Origin: Rhizopus arrhizus
Taxonomy: Eukaryota > Mucoromycota > Mucoromycetes > Mucorales > Rhizopodaceae
Length of the DNA: 64,000 nt
Direction of reading: 5' to 3'
Assembly: GCA_024220505.1 (NCBI GenBank)
Contig: JAKZZE010000015.1
Location: 186,001 to 250,000 of the forward strand
The notes below the pieces were generated by a model. That model saw only the letters and a program-made list of their open reading frames with translations. It was not told where the DNA came from and did no database searches. Position 1 is the first letter of the stretch. Every line of letters begins with the position of its first letter. Shown in pieces: positions 10,853 through 23,108 of the stretch. Position numbers and translations under genes: made by a program.

Positions 10853-12039
10853 ATATAAATACCCTCAGCCTCTTAGTTTCGGATAAAAATGAATTTTTAA
10901 TGAGCCAGATGATATTATCCGCAGACCTACATGCATTTTCCTTTCTGCAACGCATGATGAATTATATGCTTCCAAGTAAAACAAAAGTCTAGACAGAGGA
11001 AATCACAGGGAAGAGGAGTTATGAGAAGATTCGGGTCAATTTTAGGTCATATCATTTTAAATAGACAAGTATTCCTTTTAAACTTCATACTGCAATGAAT
11101 AAGGCAGTTAAATTTGGACTTGAGTATTTCATCAAACCGTATACACAAAAATAAGATGGATGCTTTATTTCTTTGAATGACGCATTATCTATTGTTAGTT
11201 AGGATAGAAAAGCTTTATGATGCTACTTAATATAAAAAGCATACTATGACTATTATCAGACAAGTAAAAAAAAAGAACAAACTTGTTGAAGATAAAACAG
11301 TTGATAATAATTATTTTATAATAGAAAAAGCGTTTGATGTAGTCATTATATAAAGGAAAAAGAAAAAAACAATAAAGACTACTTTATTAGGAAAGATGCA
11401 GTCTTTTATGATCGAGTGATGTTTCTCTTGAGCTATCGTCGTCATATTATATTTGATAGCAACAGTATCTAATGAATCAAGAAAGGAAACAATACTCTTA
11501 CCAGAGGGCATGACAGGACAGTAACACTTTAGGGCTCAGCTCAGGTACGTGACCAAATGTCAAAAGCTTTATTTTTTTCTTTTTGATCCCAAAACATTGG
11601 GACCTTGCTAGTAGTACAAGAGTAATGACGTATATAACAGAGTGTAATAGATTACATCTTTCATTATTATAAAACGTGATAGAGCATTATATGCGCTGAG
11701 TGTATAATTTGACATGGTGTCTACGTTTCTTACTGGATTGAACTGAAATTTAAAGTCAAGAGGGAGAAGATTTAAACTTTTTTAGAACAAGAAAGGTTGT
11801 GATCCTATAGACTTTCATTCTAAATTCCCATATTTATACTTTCTACCTTTTTATATAAATCTCTTTCACTTTTTTTTTTTCTCCCTTCTTTTTTTTTGTG
11901 ATATGAAGAATATTTATTTACATGCAGAAATTAGAGCAGCTATCACCAATGATAAATGTAAATATAAACAAGAGAAAGAACGAGTACAGTTATAAATATT
12001 AAACATATCTAATAGAATCAAACCATATCAAAGAATAAC
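10853..12039. other. Intergenic, no supported gene
   Basis: About 1.2 kb of AT-rich spacer between the transposon and the FYVE gene. A 66-codon minus-strand frame at 11311-11511 ends in low-complexity Phe-rich sequence and shows no family features. Its right end probably contains the promoter of the FYVE gene. Confidence 0.4.
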
Positions 12040-13109
12040 ATGCAAGCAAACGTCACTTTTGAACAGCCTGTTCACAATCCTCTCATTCTTTTGCTCGGTA
12101 ATAACCCTCTTTTTCTTTTTCTTTTTCTCTTTATTAATTAAAATGTATTTAGATGACAGGTTGATACCATCAACAACAATAGAAGATATACAACATAGTT
12201 TGAATCAAATAATTAATAAAACATTAATAAAAGAAGATGAAATCACTACTGAAGAAGAAGCTTTGTTGATCTATCATGCTGAACAACTCAAGATCATGTC
12301 GATCGAACTGCTAAGTACAGAAAGAAAAGTAAGAGAGCTGTTGCTGTTGGAATCATTTGTATCAGAGCAATACGAGCTACGTGAAAGGGCCTATCGACAG
12401 AGAATAGAAGAATGTGATGAGGTATCGAGACAACAATTGGAATTGATTGATCATCTTGTCGAATTATCAGATCATCTAGAAAAACCAGAAAAGAAAAGAC
12501 ACAGAAATTCATTCATGACAACCACCACTTGGCAAAGCTCAGAAAGCAGTTTCTTTGATAACAGTACATGTGCTACCAGTATTAGTAGTCATAATGGCTT
12601 TTATGCTCATCCCAAGCCTATCGAGCATCGAGGTGACTGGCGATATAAGCTTTGTGTGTGGATAGGTGGAAGTATTGGAGGTGGTAGACTTATTCATTCA
12701 TTTGAGAATAAGAAGCAAGTGAAAGAGTTCATTATTGCGGGATTTGGTGTGATTCAATCATGCAGACACAACTATACGTTTCACATCGACCAAACTCAAC
12801 GTAGTCGATTTAAACTTCTATCCAAGTCATTATGGACACCAGATGATCAACAAGATCAGTGTCAATCGGGTACTTGTTTAACTCGATTTTCATTCAAGAC
12901 CAGAAGACATCACTGCAGAAGGTAAAATGAGCTGTTAATAAATGAATTCTGTTCTAAAAGGTGATATTAGATGTGGACAGATAATATGTTATTTACATAG
13001 TTTAAATAAATTACCACTATTTTCATCATCAAACAAACAAGAGAAGTTCAGCTGGTACCGTGTATGTGATGCTTGCTTTATTGACTTGATATTGGTTAAT
13101 AATGTATGA
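12040..13109 (+). CDS. FYVE-type zinc-finger protein with coiled-coil region
   Basis: Three exons (12040-12097, 12153-12921, 12971-13109) encode 321 residues, starting MQANVTFEQPVHNP. Residues about 25-150 are Glu/Leu-rich and likely coiled coil (ELLSTERKVRELLLLESFV). A FYVE-like finger lies near the C-terminus: W-x-P-D (SLWTPDD), then Cys pairs, the signature RRHHCRRCG and a last pair VCDAC. FYVE fingers bind phosphatidylinositol 3-phosphate on endosomes, so a role in endosomal traffic is likely. The finger departs from the norm: the first pair is C-x4-C rather than C-x2-C, and the sixth zinc ligand is His (ICYLH) rather than Cys. Splicing at 12921/12971 restores the RRHHCRRCG core, which supports the model. 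The start was chosen because joining 12097 to 12153 gives an open frame through the coiled coil. Confidence 0.8.
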
Positions 13110-15742
13110 TAACAACCTAAACAATAATGTATATAATTGTAAATAAAATATTTTGAAGTTGTTTATATAATGCAAGGATAATGACAACGTATCACAAATA
13201 CCTTAAACATTTATTTTTATTTACAAATAAATTAAAACTCAAAGAGGCGCATGATGTTTATCTTCATCGTCTTTACCCGAGTCAGATCGAGAAGTGTATG
13301 GAAGCTAAAAAAAACTCTCCCCCTTGTGGGATCAAAGGTAAAAATACTGAGGAGAAACCGATCCAGATGTTTTTTTTTTCCCAGGATGAGATCATGGTGA
13401 TGGTGAGAATTTTTTATGGCATAGGTAATCAAGCTCATACAGAATGGGGCAAACAGCAGGCCATAGAAGAGACCAAGCAAGGAGGGATTGAAAGGAACGT
13501 GATGTTCGATTAGATAATTTGTTCAGAAGGAAGATCAGAGGATCGGGTATTGTTTCAGGTAATTATAGTCAGTGGTACATATTGAGACAATGAATAGAAT
13601 GGGACTTTATAAATGTCTGTGAAGGATGGAAGAGGTATGGCTTATTCTGATCATTGGTAGTCACAAGAAAGGGTCCAAGGGGATAGCCGGATGCTATTGG
13701 AAAAGGAGTGTAGAGTTACGGGATGAATGTTTTTGATAGAGGTTATCTTGTTAGAACTGTAGCTGGATCTATTTTAGAGCTCGTTTGTCTAGGCGTAGAT
13801 ATTTTCTCTACAAATGTGAGTTTGAAAGTGTATATCATTGTGAATGAATAATGAGGCAACAGATGTAGATTAATAAGCAAGCAAACATGGTATCGTCTGG
13901 ATGTTTAAAGGATCATAGAAGGAATTGTGATTGAAGAATATAGATTTGTTCTTGCATTGAAGGTTGTTTTGTAAGGTGGAGCATCACTTTTGTAGAGGGT
14001 ACCACAGATATAGTGCTTTCTAAAAAATAAGACAATTTTATTAACTAATTAAAAAGATAGAAAATTTTGTTGGTTGTTGTGGAAAAATTGCACAACCCAA
14101 AGGTTTCTTTCTACAGTAATACAACGCTTAGACAGAATGCCTGATCCATCCTTGACATGATTTCAAATCATTTGAATTCAAACCAACATAAATTAACAGT
14201 ATTCAACCCCAGAAGGTAAAAGCATAAAGAGCCCCAAAAATAAAGAATTTTACAAAAAGTTTAGAGAGGCAGGTGGAAGACTAGATTCTTAGTCAGAGCA
14301 TGAATTTACGCTATAGCTTACTCCCCAAACCTCAACCATGGAAAGGGAAACAAGCACTACAGATAGATATCACATTGTCTAGAAATATGGAGAAGGGGTC
14401 ACAAATGGAGGAAGACATAAGCACAACAGAGCACAAGATCTTATCCATATTTCTCTCCAGCACCCAAATGAGATATGTACAAGAAGAATAAGTTACACAT
14501 TCATGTAGGTTTATAAAATATAGCAAAAGGAAACATGGAGGATTAAATCACTAAAGTCCTTGTAAAAATAAGGATAAAAGAAATTTTTTGTTTGCACCAA
14601 AGTATGTTACATTATCCAAGCTAAGTGCATCACTGTTGTTAAGTAGTGTAAAAAATCTCAATGCAAATATTGACTATGGTAAAGATAAATATCAGTTCTA
14701 ACAAATAACAAAATCTTTTAAAACAAAGCACAACGAAGAAACAAATAAAAATATACAATTATATTGGAGTAAAGCTGTCTGGAAACCATTAAAAAGATGT
14801 ATGAGATATTTTTATTATTTTTTCTATTTTTTTAGAAGGTATCTAGTACTAGCAACTAGTTTATACTCAATAATAACCATTCATAAAGCAAATATCATTC
14901 TTAATATATTCTTTTTAATGATTATAATAATCTACAAAGAAAATGAAAATTTATTATACCTAAATAGTTTCGTTTATAGATATAATTACCAAATTATTAA
15001 TCTTGAACACTCTTGTCCATTTCCACTTTGAGGCAATTATACATCTTTCTATAATTTTATTTTACTATGTTCCAAACTAATTATATGCTTGTCCCACAGA
15101 TATTCTATTAGGCTACAAAACCATTTTTGGTCGCTCACTAAAAAAAATCTCGATTGGAGTTTGTTCAAAAGTATTCCCATGCATGGAGGTATCTTGCTAG
15201 TTAGCGATAACTACACACTTTCAGACATACTATGAAACCTAACAAAATCATGCATCAACTAGTCTCATTGGGGTAAATAAAATTGGTATTAATATTCTTC
15301 TTGCGGCTTGCTCTTATACACACATTGTATATGCTCAATTCGATTATGGCTTGTTGATCAATACTATCGAATCTTCTATTGTACAAGCAAATTGAAGGCA
15401 TGATTAAAAAAAATATGAAAGGCGTTTATAATAAACAGTTATCAAAATGTATTAATAGAATATATAATTATGAATACCTGTGAGAAACACCTTTTAAACC
15501 AGAGGCTTAACACTTATTATGAATAAGAAGTAATGAACATCTTTAAATGCCACCTCCCACTTTTGAGCAGCCACAGAGAAACTAGCTTATGGATCTTTGG
15601 AGGGATACGCATTTAATTTTGTTTATTAGGAACCAAGCTGGGTGAGATGTTACTATCATATATATACTTCATTCAAGTGTACTGCCATTCAATATCTTAG
15701 GATTGTTCTTGTACTTTTCAAAAGAAAGAAAGCTTGCTTGTT
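13110..15742. other. Gene-poor spacer
   Basis: About 2.6 kb with no gene I can support. A plus-strand frame at 13181-13513 and overlapping minus-strand frames are open by chance or belong to an unrecognised terminal exon: minus-strand 13240-13310 would read ...SRSDSGKDDEDKHHAPL then stop, which has coding-like composition. No repeats or RNA genes seen. Confidence 0.4.
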
Positions 15743-15901
15743 GATCCAGAGGCAATACTGATTAAAGTATGTTGGAATTCCATACTGTTGTTATCAGCTA
15801 AATCAACTGTCGTTTCTTCTTCCCTGAGACTGTTGGAGAAATCAACTATTCTAGCAGTACAAGAAATCTATTTATTCTTGAAACAAGAAAGATATGCTTG
15901 A
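15743..15901 (+). pseudogene. Possible coding remnant, unknown
   Basis: An open stretch of about 52 codons with balanced composition (DPEAILIKVCWNSILLL..., ending KQERYA and stop) in otherwise stop-rich spacer. No start codon context, no introns that extend it and no recognised family. Probably transposon or gene debris. Confidence 0.2.
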
Positions 15902-17806
15902 ATAATCCAACATGATCAGGGCGTGAATAAGCAGAAAGATAGTTATTCTGTCAAGCATGATTGAGAAAAGGATTCACGTCTAAAAGACTACTTCAAACCA
16001 ATACTTGAATTAGGTTGACATAAAAAAATCAAACAACTTGTAATCAATCATTATTTTTTTAACTGAAAGATTACCACCAGTAGCATCATTTTTAATCGAG
16101 TGTAAGCTTCATAAAGTCACCAATTAGTGTATTTATCAACTATACTTTGTTGTCAAAACAAAAAATGAACTTTAACAGTCAAACTAAAGCTGAATCGCCT
16201 GTTCGTGATAGGAATCTTAGTTTCGATGGTTGTAGTTAATGTCACTAACGTTAGATTTGTTCTTTTTACTGCTTAATTTGTTGTTAAAAAAAGAAAAATA
16301 ATGACTGAAGTGAAGAGTATTTATATATCTCGAAATTGTGTGTGGCAGCTCTTATACAAAAATAACGTGTGCACAAAGCTAAGTCGTAAAAAAAAAAAAA
16401 AAAAAAAAAAAAAGGAATTTCAACTTTTTGTTCTAACAAGAAACAGTTAATCCTATCAAAGAATGCTTAGACAATAAAGTATCTGTAAAGAAGACAAGGT
16501 AATTAAAAGAAAGGATATATCTATTGTGTTTGGTTTGTACAGTAAAAAGTAAATAAACAAAAGCCATGGGTGGCATTTATTTGCTTTTCAAAGAATATTT
16601 GTCGTATAAACTGTCGCAGCCTCATTTTGTTAATTTCTCATCATGAAGTTAATAGAGTGATGAAGATAGAAATAAATTGAATATCATTCATTTCAAAGGA
16701 TATTAAAATAGTTATCAAGTTGACTTGAGCTTTGTAATTCTGGTACATTCAAATTCTGTAAACACATGCTTATCACAAAAGTATTCTTTTCTTTGTTTAC
16801 TACAACTCGTGTCTTGAGAAGCTGTGTCAACTAAAACAAATAATTCTAGCCAATTTGAAGACCTCCATAGATTACTTGTCTTACAAATGAAATCGCGTTT
16901 TCTTTATTAAGCAAGAAAAAGATTGTGATTTTTTTTTATTCAAGAGAATCTTACAAAGTGCGTTATATATGAACATCTAATATATAGTTTTCTATTTTTT
17001 TATTGATCTAATTCGTACAGACATCAACTCATAAAATCCAATTGATGCCGCTCGACCGTTGTTGCTTTTTCATAAGCCGATCAAACAAACAAAACAGCAA
17101 TATGCCTGTCGCAGCATGAAAAATTCCTATGTTATTTTTTTAATTTACTGATAATCTTCTCTATCAAAGTTTCTGACAACTAAACGGTTTTCAACATCGA
17201 CTTGATGCCCTTCATAAGTCACTCAATGTCAATTGGATGTTTATGTCTTGTTGGTCTCAAAACTTGGCAAAAATGATTGATTGTGGAATTACAATCACCA
17301 GTTATACTTGTAAACTCGAATTTCAAACGGACATAACCTATTGATGTTTTCACTAAATAGAAATACTTTTATTACCCATCATGATTAGTCTGGCAGCTGT
17401 GAATTAATTCATAATCTTTGGCTATTTATTGACCAAAAGACACAGTGCATCTTTAAATTTTTTCACAGTTTACTTAAACCATCATCCACTCTCTGTTGTG
17501 TTTAGGAATTGATTATCTTCAGTCGCTTTATTTCTTTTGACTATGCTAAACTACTTCAACTCTTATAATAGCATGTGTAATTTCATTGACATGAATACTT
17601 AAGAGATCTGTTCTCTTGAAGTCTGATTTTGTTTTATTCTTTCTTATACCAGAATAACTTACTTTTTAATAATTCTTTTTAAATAAAAGTAAGAATAATT
17701 TTTGATATGAAACAATGCTGTTCAAAATCATGAATAACAAAAACAATCTTTTGTATTTTAAATTGAAGAGGCGCTATTGATTTATTAAAAGAAAAAAAAA
17801 AAAAAT
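15902..17806. other. Intergenic, no supported gene
   Basis: AT-rich spacer with an A tract at about 16388-16413. No coding, RNA or repeat feature supported. Confidence 0.45.
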
Positions 17807-19219
17807 CTATCGCCATTGACTGTCCTTGTGCTTATGATGCTTGTCTTTCTTTTTCTTTCCATGATCAGAGTCAGAGTCAGAATCAGAATCAGAGGAGGAG
17901 GAGGAATCAGAATCAGAACCAGAACCTCTTCTATCCTTCTTCTTCTTTTTCTTTTCTCCCTTTCCCTTCTTTTTCTCTTTATGTTCAGAATGATGTTGCT
18001 GTTGGGGAGGAGCGTGGTAGGCGGTAGCAGGAGGAGGAGCATGGTATTGAGGTGGTTGGTTATCATTCTTGTAAGGCATGTTTTGGGCTTGATGGTGCAT
18101 AACAGGAGGTACGAATGGTTTCTCATCATGCTTATGCTTTAACTTTTCTTCTTCTTCCTTCTTTTCAAAGTGTTCTTTTAATTCATGGGCACCCCAAGCA
18201 GTCAAACCAATGGCAGCTGCGCCAGCTAGAACACCACCACCATATTTCTAGTATAAAAGCTTAATCAAAAGTTATATATTCGTCAAGTTAACTTACAGCC
18301 CAAGTAGGAATGGTTCCTCTTGATTTAGCTTCGTCAAATTCTTCTTTAGTCATATTATCAGTATTCACAGTACCGGGCATGCTGCCTTCAGAATTATATC
18401 GGATAGGAGCAGGAGGAGTGAAAGGAGGAGGGGTACCAGTACCATAATTATCAGGAAGAGGATTGGCAGGACCCAAAGAAGAATAAGAACCTTGACGGCT
18501 TTCGGATTGATGGTGAACACTTGTTTGAGACTGTGTAGTAGATTGTTTATAGGCTACTTGCTCACCACCTTGCAAGCTCATATTACCAAAAGATGAAGTA
18601 ACTGAACTGACCGTATTTGATCCCTGAATGATAGATATTAATAATTTTTTCTTTCACTTTTTTTTCTCCTACGTTGAATACTAAATTCAATTGAAGTTCA
18701 CCAAATGGTTGTCCATTAGAAGCTGAAATTAATTGGACCCATTTTGATTCGGAGCCTTGATTAAAGACATGATTGAGCTCGACCTTTGAATAGGCAAGAA
18801 GGCCACCATGGTTAGGATTTTCATTAACCAATTCAATGGTTAAAGTATTTTGACCTTCAGGAACATTGCTAATAGAAAAAAAAAATATAAGTCTGCAAGA
18901 TGACATGTATAAAAATAGATTGTTTACCAAGTTAAGCTATTTTTCCATGAAGGTTCGCGACCATCGACAGAGTGTGTTCTGTGTTTTTCTGTTTCTTGAA
19001 TAAAGCAACCAACAAATAGCTTTGCTTCTATAAAACAAGGTTGAGTATCTAAACAATAGAGAATCTCCCCTTCCCTTCCCCCTTTCCCCCTTTTTTTTAT
19101 TACCTCCAATAGAGGGTATGCTTCTTGCAGTAACTGATAGGACGTTGCATTAATACAAAGTTTTAAGCGTACTCTTATCCTTATGTACCTGGTGTCACAC
19201 TTAATTTTCCAACAGCCAT
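17807..19219 (-). CDS. C2-domain protein with Pro/Gln-rich, Ser-Asp and Lys tail
   Basis: Six exons (19219-19189, 19133-19104, 19048-18928, 18868-18673, 18623-18297, 18247-17807) encode 381 residues. The first ~125 are a C2 domain: MAVGKLSVTP, ARSIPSIG, then DTQPCFIEAKLFV, SWKNSLTCNVPEGQNTLTIE, and GELQLNLVFN as the last strand. C2 domains bind phospholipids, often with calcium. The middle is Ser/Thr/Pro-rich. A glycine-rich hydrophobic segment follows (KYGGGVLAGAAAIGLTAWG), then a His/Gln/Pro region, a Lys-rich block, alternating Ser-Asp residues and a basic end (KKKKDKHHKHKDSQWR). The glycine-rich segment could pack against or enter membrane, which is inference. Likely a membrane-associated scaffold or signalling protein; no enzyme domain is present. 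Confidence 0.75.
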
Positions 19220-19483
19220 ATTTATTTTAAATTGAAAAAGAAAAAGGAAAAATGAGAAAAAGGACAAGTTCTATTTTTATATATGATTACAGAACACCTT
19301 TTCAGAAACTATTCGCCAAACTTTTGAAAAAATTAGCTGGATTTAAAAAGCACAATTAGCCATTTTTCTGGGGCAATCTTAGTCGAAAAATAAAAGTCCT
19401 TTTAGTCAAATTCAGCATACAAATTAGCCATTTCGTAGTAACCTTTCTTTATCGCTTCTTTTTATTTTGCTTAGCTATTATTT

Positions 19484-20250
19484 ATGAGTACTTCTGTATA
19501 TGAAGACGGCCTTGGAAATTTTTTAGGAGGGAATGGAGAGGAAGCAGTAATTACTGAAATCGAGTTGACGTTAAAACTTATCCACTAGACACCGTTACGA
19601 ATTATGATCAGTACATCGGCTTAAAGCCTCCTGAGAAGCAGGTTATAAAAAAAAATTGAGCGTGCTGGGGAATTATTAGTCGAGGCTCATTCAACAGGAA
19701 AAGAAAGACGAGTTTACAGAAAATATTTGGACGAGGATAAAGAGTATTTAAGTTAGTTTATGCAAAGGGTCTGAAAGTAGTCCAAGCCGCAAGGAAGATA
19801 GGTATGCCTACGCGGACTGCCCAGAGATGACACTATAAAGAACAAAAAGAATCACAAAAGATTATTCAGCGAAAAACTGCTAAGAATCCTGTTGGAAGAG
19901 AACCATCTTTAGGCGAGGAACACAAGGTATTTTTAGTTGATTACATTGATAAGAAGCCATCGTTGTCATTAAATGAAATAATGAACGGTTTATCAGCTCG
20001 ATTTATGAACCTGAACATATCTAAAACTGCTGCATACAATTTCATGAAAGAAAAATGCAGAATCAGCTTGAAAAGGCATACTTCCATTTAATAGAAAGAA
20101 ACTCACCCAAGAACATCAAAAGAAAATACGAATGAATTAAAAGATGGATGAAGATTGATATAGACTATCTCAGTAACTGTATATTTATCGGCGAAGCTGC
20201 TTTTCATATCGATACGAAAAGAACTGTAGCTTGATCTAAGATAGGTACAT
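19484..20250 (+). mobile_element. Decayed Tc1-like transposase, 3' truncated
   Basis: The plus strand begins MSTSVYEDGLGNFLGGNGEE, the same acidic-leader motif as in the copies at 9.5 and 32.95 kb. It continues with DTVTNYDQYIGLKPPEKQV, RRVYRKYLDEDKEYL and AARKIGMPTRTAQR (helix-turn-helix), then VFLVDYIDKKPSLSLNEIM and NISKTAAYNFMKEKCRISLK. The reading frame is broken by many stops and shifts. The catalytic part begins with CIFIGEAAFHID, where the first catalytic Asp is replaced by Gly (codon 20189-20191), and stops at about 20250. No Asp2 or Glu region follows, so the 3' half is missing. Confidence 0.7.
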
Positions 20251-20259
20251 AACAATATA

Positions 20260-21347
20260 TTAGTCTTTCATATCATTTTTATCCAGTACCTACATTACAT
20301 TAGTGAGGTAGGCTAAGAAATGTTTGTTTCTTGTTCCAAATTTACCATTTACTTTTACTTCCTTACCAAATGCCTTTCTTTTCTTTGAAGAAACTGATTC
20401 TGGTTTTTTAACTCCAACGTTTATGATACCAGCTTGAGAGATTGCACCTGAAATTGTAATTGTAATAACCTTTCCAGTTGGTACAGCACTTTATGCAGGC
20501 TTGCCTTTGTATGAACAACCATGGCATCTCTGAGTATGTAGATTGAGACCGGCTTCACCAATGAAAACACAGTTCTTAGCAAAACTCAAGCCTATATCAT
20601 TCATATACTGTTCAAATAATGGATTTTTTCAATGCTATTACTCTATCACAATTTCTTGCCGCCGTTATATTTTCAATTCTCTTTAAATTAATATGGACTT
20701 TGTTAACTGAATGTTTGTGGATTCCAGAAACTGAGATTTTTAAACCCTCAAATTCCTCACAATGTTTTTCTTTTAACTCATCATCTAATACAACACGAGG
20801 ATTCTCTTTGATATAGTCCACGAGAAGTTTAGAATGCACCTCAGTCAACTTAGAATATGGTCTTCCACGAGATTTGGGATAAAATTCAGAAAGTCATCGC
20901 TGAAGATCATTGTTATAAGTATTAACACAATTCTGAGCAGTGCGAATCTTTATCCCAGTGACTAAAGTTGCATCTTTGGCTGTGAGACCTTCCGTAATGA
21001 TTAAATCAAAAAGTTTTTCAATTTGATTGGATGTATATTTCCTGTAAGAACCTCTCATTATAGTTTTGGTAGTCTTATATATATATTTTCAATGGCATTG
21101 ACTCAGCAAAAAGGAAAACATCTCCAAACGAACCCTCATCTGGCGGATCAACATCCATATGTTCACGTACACAGGATAGAATTGTTCCCAATTTGCCTTA
21201 TTTTCTCTATCCATTCTTCACTTGAATTAAAATGGTCAATTTCCATTTCCTCGTCCTTATCATCTTCCATACAATGATCGACAAAGTATCCATGTCATTA
21301 TTTGAAGTAATTTCTGTACAAGCAACAGATTCACTAAAGTCATTCAT
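20260..21347 (-). mobile_element. Decayed Tc1-like transposase, opposite orientation, truncated
   Basis: Read on the minus strand from MNDFSESVACTEITSNNDMD (21347), the remnant shows an acidic leader, then a helix-turn-helix region (LTAKDATLVTG, IRTAQNCVNTYNNDL), GRPYSKLTEVHSKLLVDYIK and VNKVHINLKRIENI, and the start of the catalytic core NCVFIGEAGLNL. As in the neighbouring copy the first catalytic Asp is Gly (codon 20557-20559). It is broken by stops and ends near 20260, where it meets the 3' end of the plus-strand copy. The second Asp and Glu are absent. The two copies belong to the same broad family but differ too much to be one duplicated element. Confidence 0.65.
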
Positions 21348-21603
21348 CTTCGTTATAATATTTTAATTAAAATAGAAGAAATAACAGTATTAAAATAGCT
21401 CAGACTCCTTGGTCTATTTATATTTTGCTTTGGAGATCTCTTGATGCAAATTTATTAAAATTTAAGACTATTTATTTACAAAGTCCAGTTGAGCGCGGAG
21501 TGTTTACCACATCTGTTTGCTCGGACTAGTTCAATATGAATAAAGTAAAGTGAGGCTAAAAAAACCCTACAGGATCAAGGATAAAAAAAGGTCAATGAAA
21601 TAA

Positions 21604-21786
21604 TATTTGGAGCATAGTAATGTATTCAATGCTTTAAGAGTCAATTCAGAGGGATTTGACTATGTGGAGGCCTGGTACAAGTGCCTATATAGTCGTAAAG
21701 ATGATCCAGTTCAAATAGGATTGAACATTTGGTTGGCCAAGGAAGGATCCAGATTTATTTTTAGCTCAACGCAAAAAACGTTTTAA
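21604..21786 (+). pseudogene. Coding-like remnant, unknown family
   Basis: A 60-codon open stretch (YLEHSNVFNALRVNSEGFDY..., then VEAWYKCLYSRKDDPVQIGL...) has the composition of real protein but is bounded by stops, with no start and no splice partners seen. Not recognised. The rest of 21350-22176 is spacer, ending in the promoter of the next gene. Confidence 0.3.
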
Positions 21787-22176
21787 CGTCCGCACAATTT
21801 TTTTTTACCTCAACTCAAAATACAGTAAAATGTTGGGTTCTTGTCATTAAAAAAAAAAAGCATGCCAAGATTGGAACTGGGCGAGTGGTTTTGTGTGGCT
21901 AGTATGTCTTTTTTTTTTTGCCGAAAGTTGAATATGCACAAACACAAGCACAAATCCAAATCATTTATCTGAAAGACTATTATTGAAACTCGTTTAATTA
22001 TTGCAATCTACAAGATTAACAACCATACAAAAAAAAAGAGCACTTCAAATGCGATTAGGCATTTTGAAACGACCAATTTGTGTAACCCAGCTCGTACGAA
22101 AAAGGTCACTGATTTATTTATTTTTCGTTTCTTCTTTCTCGTTTTTCCAACTTTTTTTTTCAAAAAAAAAAAAAAT

Positions 22177-23108
22177 ATGAGTGGCTATAATAATTATCAA
22201 GGTGAAGCTGCTAGTTATTTAGGTGGTAGTGGTGATAACAATCAAGGTAAAATAAGTCCTTTACTTAATTACCATAAAATGCATTTTGTAACACCCTTTA
22301 TTTAGGATATCACCAACAATCTCAATATCATTACGCTCCAGAAGAACACAGCCATGAATTTAGCTCTATGGTTTCAAGCATTATGAGTAACCCATCCAGT
22401 CATCAACCTGCTCAAGATCATGAAATCCGAGCAGCCCAAGCATCCTACCAACAAGTTATGAATAATCCTGGTCAGCCTAATTCTGCTGAACATGTAGGTA
22501 ACGCAGCTGCTGTCCAAGCATTACAAAGAAGTCAAGAAACAGGTGGTGGTATGGGAGATATGATTAAGATGGCTATGTCAATGGCCTCCAAGATGTCTGG
22601 CAGTGGTAGTACTCAAGGCGGCCATAGTGACGCAGGCAAAAGCCAAGCAATTCAACAGGCTGCTATGATGGCTGTTAAATTGTATATGTCGAAGCAATCT
22701 TCTGGTGCTAGTACCGGGCACTCTAGTTCAGGAGGATCATCATCTATTGGTAATATGCTGGGTATGCTCATGGGTTCATCATCAGGTAATAGCCATCAAC
22801 AACAACAGCAGCATTCATCTAGTGGAGGAGGCCTTGGCGCCATGGTAGGTTCACTTCTTGGTAGTGCTACTGGTGCAAGTCACTCTTCACAAGCAAATCA
22901 TCAACAACAACAGGGTCATAACACTAGTTATGGTTATGGTCAACAAGGAGGTAACTATGGAAACCCTCAACAGAGTTATGGACAACAAGGATATGGAAAT
23001 TACCCACATCCCAATCAAGTCCCTCCTCAAGCTCAACAACACCAATCACAAGGTGGAACTGATTATGCAGCACTTGCTTCAGGATTTATGAATAAAATAT
23101 TTAAATAA
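22177..23108 (+). CDS. Gln/Gly/Ser-rich fungal protein, DUF7721-like
   Basis: Two exons (22177-22246 and 22306-23108) encode 290 residues starting MSGYNNYQGEAASYLG. A conserved-looking segment at about residues 45-100 is alpha-helical and Ala-rich (SSMVSSIMSN, AEHVGNAAAVQALQRSQE), which I associate with the fungal DUF7721 family. After it comes an Ala/Met/Lys helix (AIQQAAMMAVKLYMSKQ) and two Gly/Ser/His/Gln-rich repeats (SSSGGGLGAMVGSLLG and similar), with a Tyr-Gly-Gln tail and an end of GFMNKIFK. No catalytic motif is present and the function is unknown. The Gln/Tyr/Gly-rich tail is of low-complexity, prion-like composition. The intron joins GG and A to make Gly, consistent with the frame. 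Confidence 0.65.

Noticed and set aside
12059..12153. Start of the FYVE protein at 12059 with a Phe-rich N-terminus
   Set aside because: It begins with TTG and reads through what is clearly an intron (GTAATA...TTTAG, 12098-12152). The ATG at 12040 plus splicing gives a better protein.
13181..13513. 110-codon plus-strand open frame
   Set aside because: No recognisable domain, low-information composition, overlapped by equally long minus-strand frames, and no splice signals that extend it.
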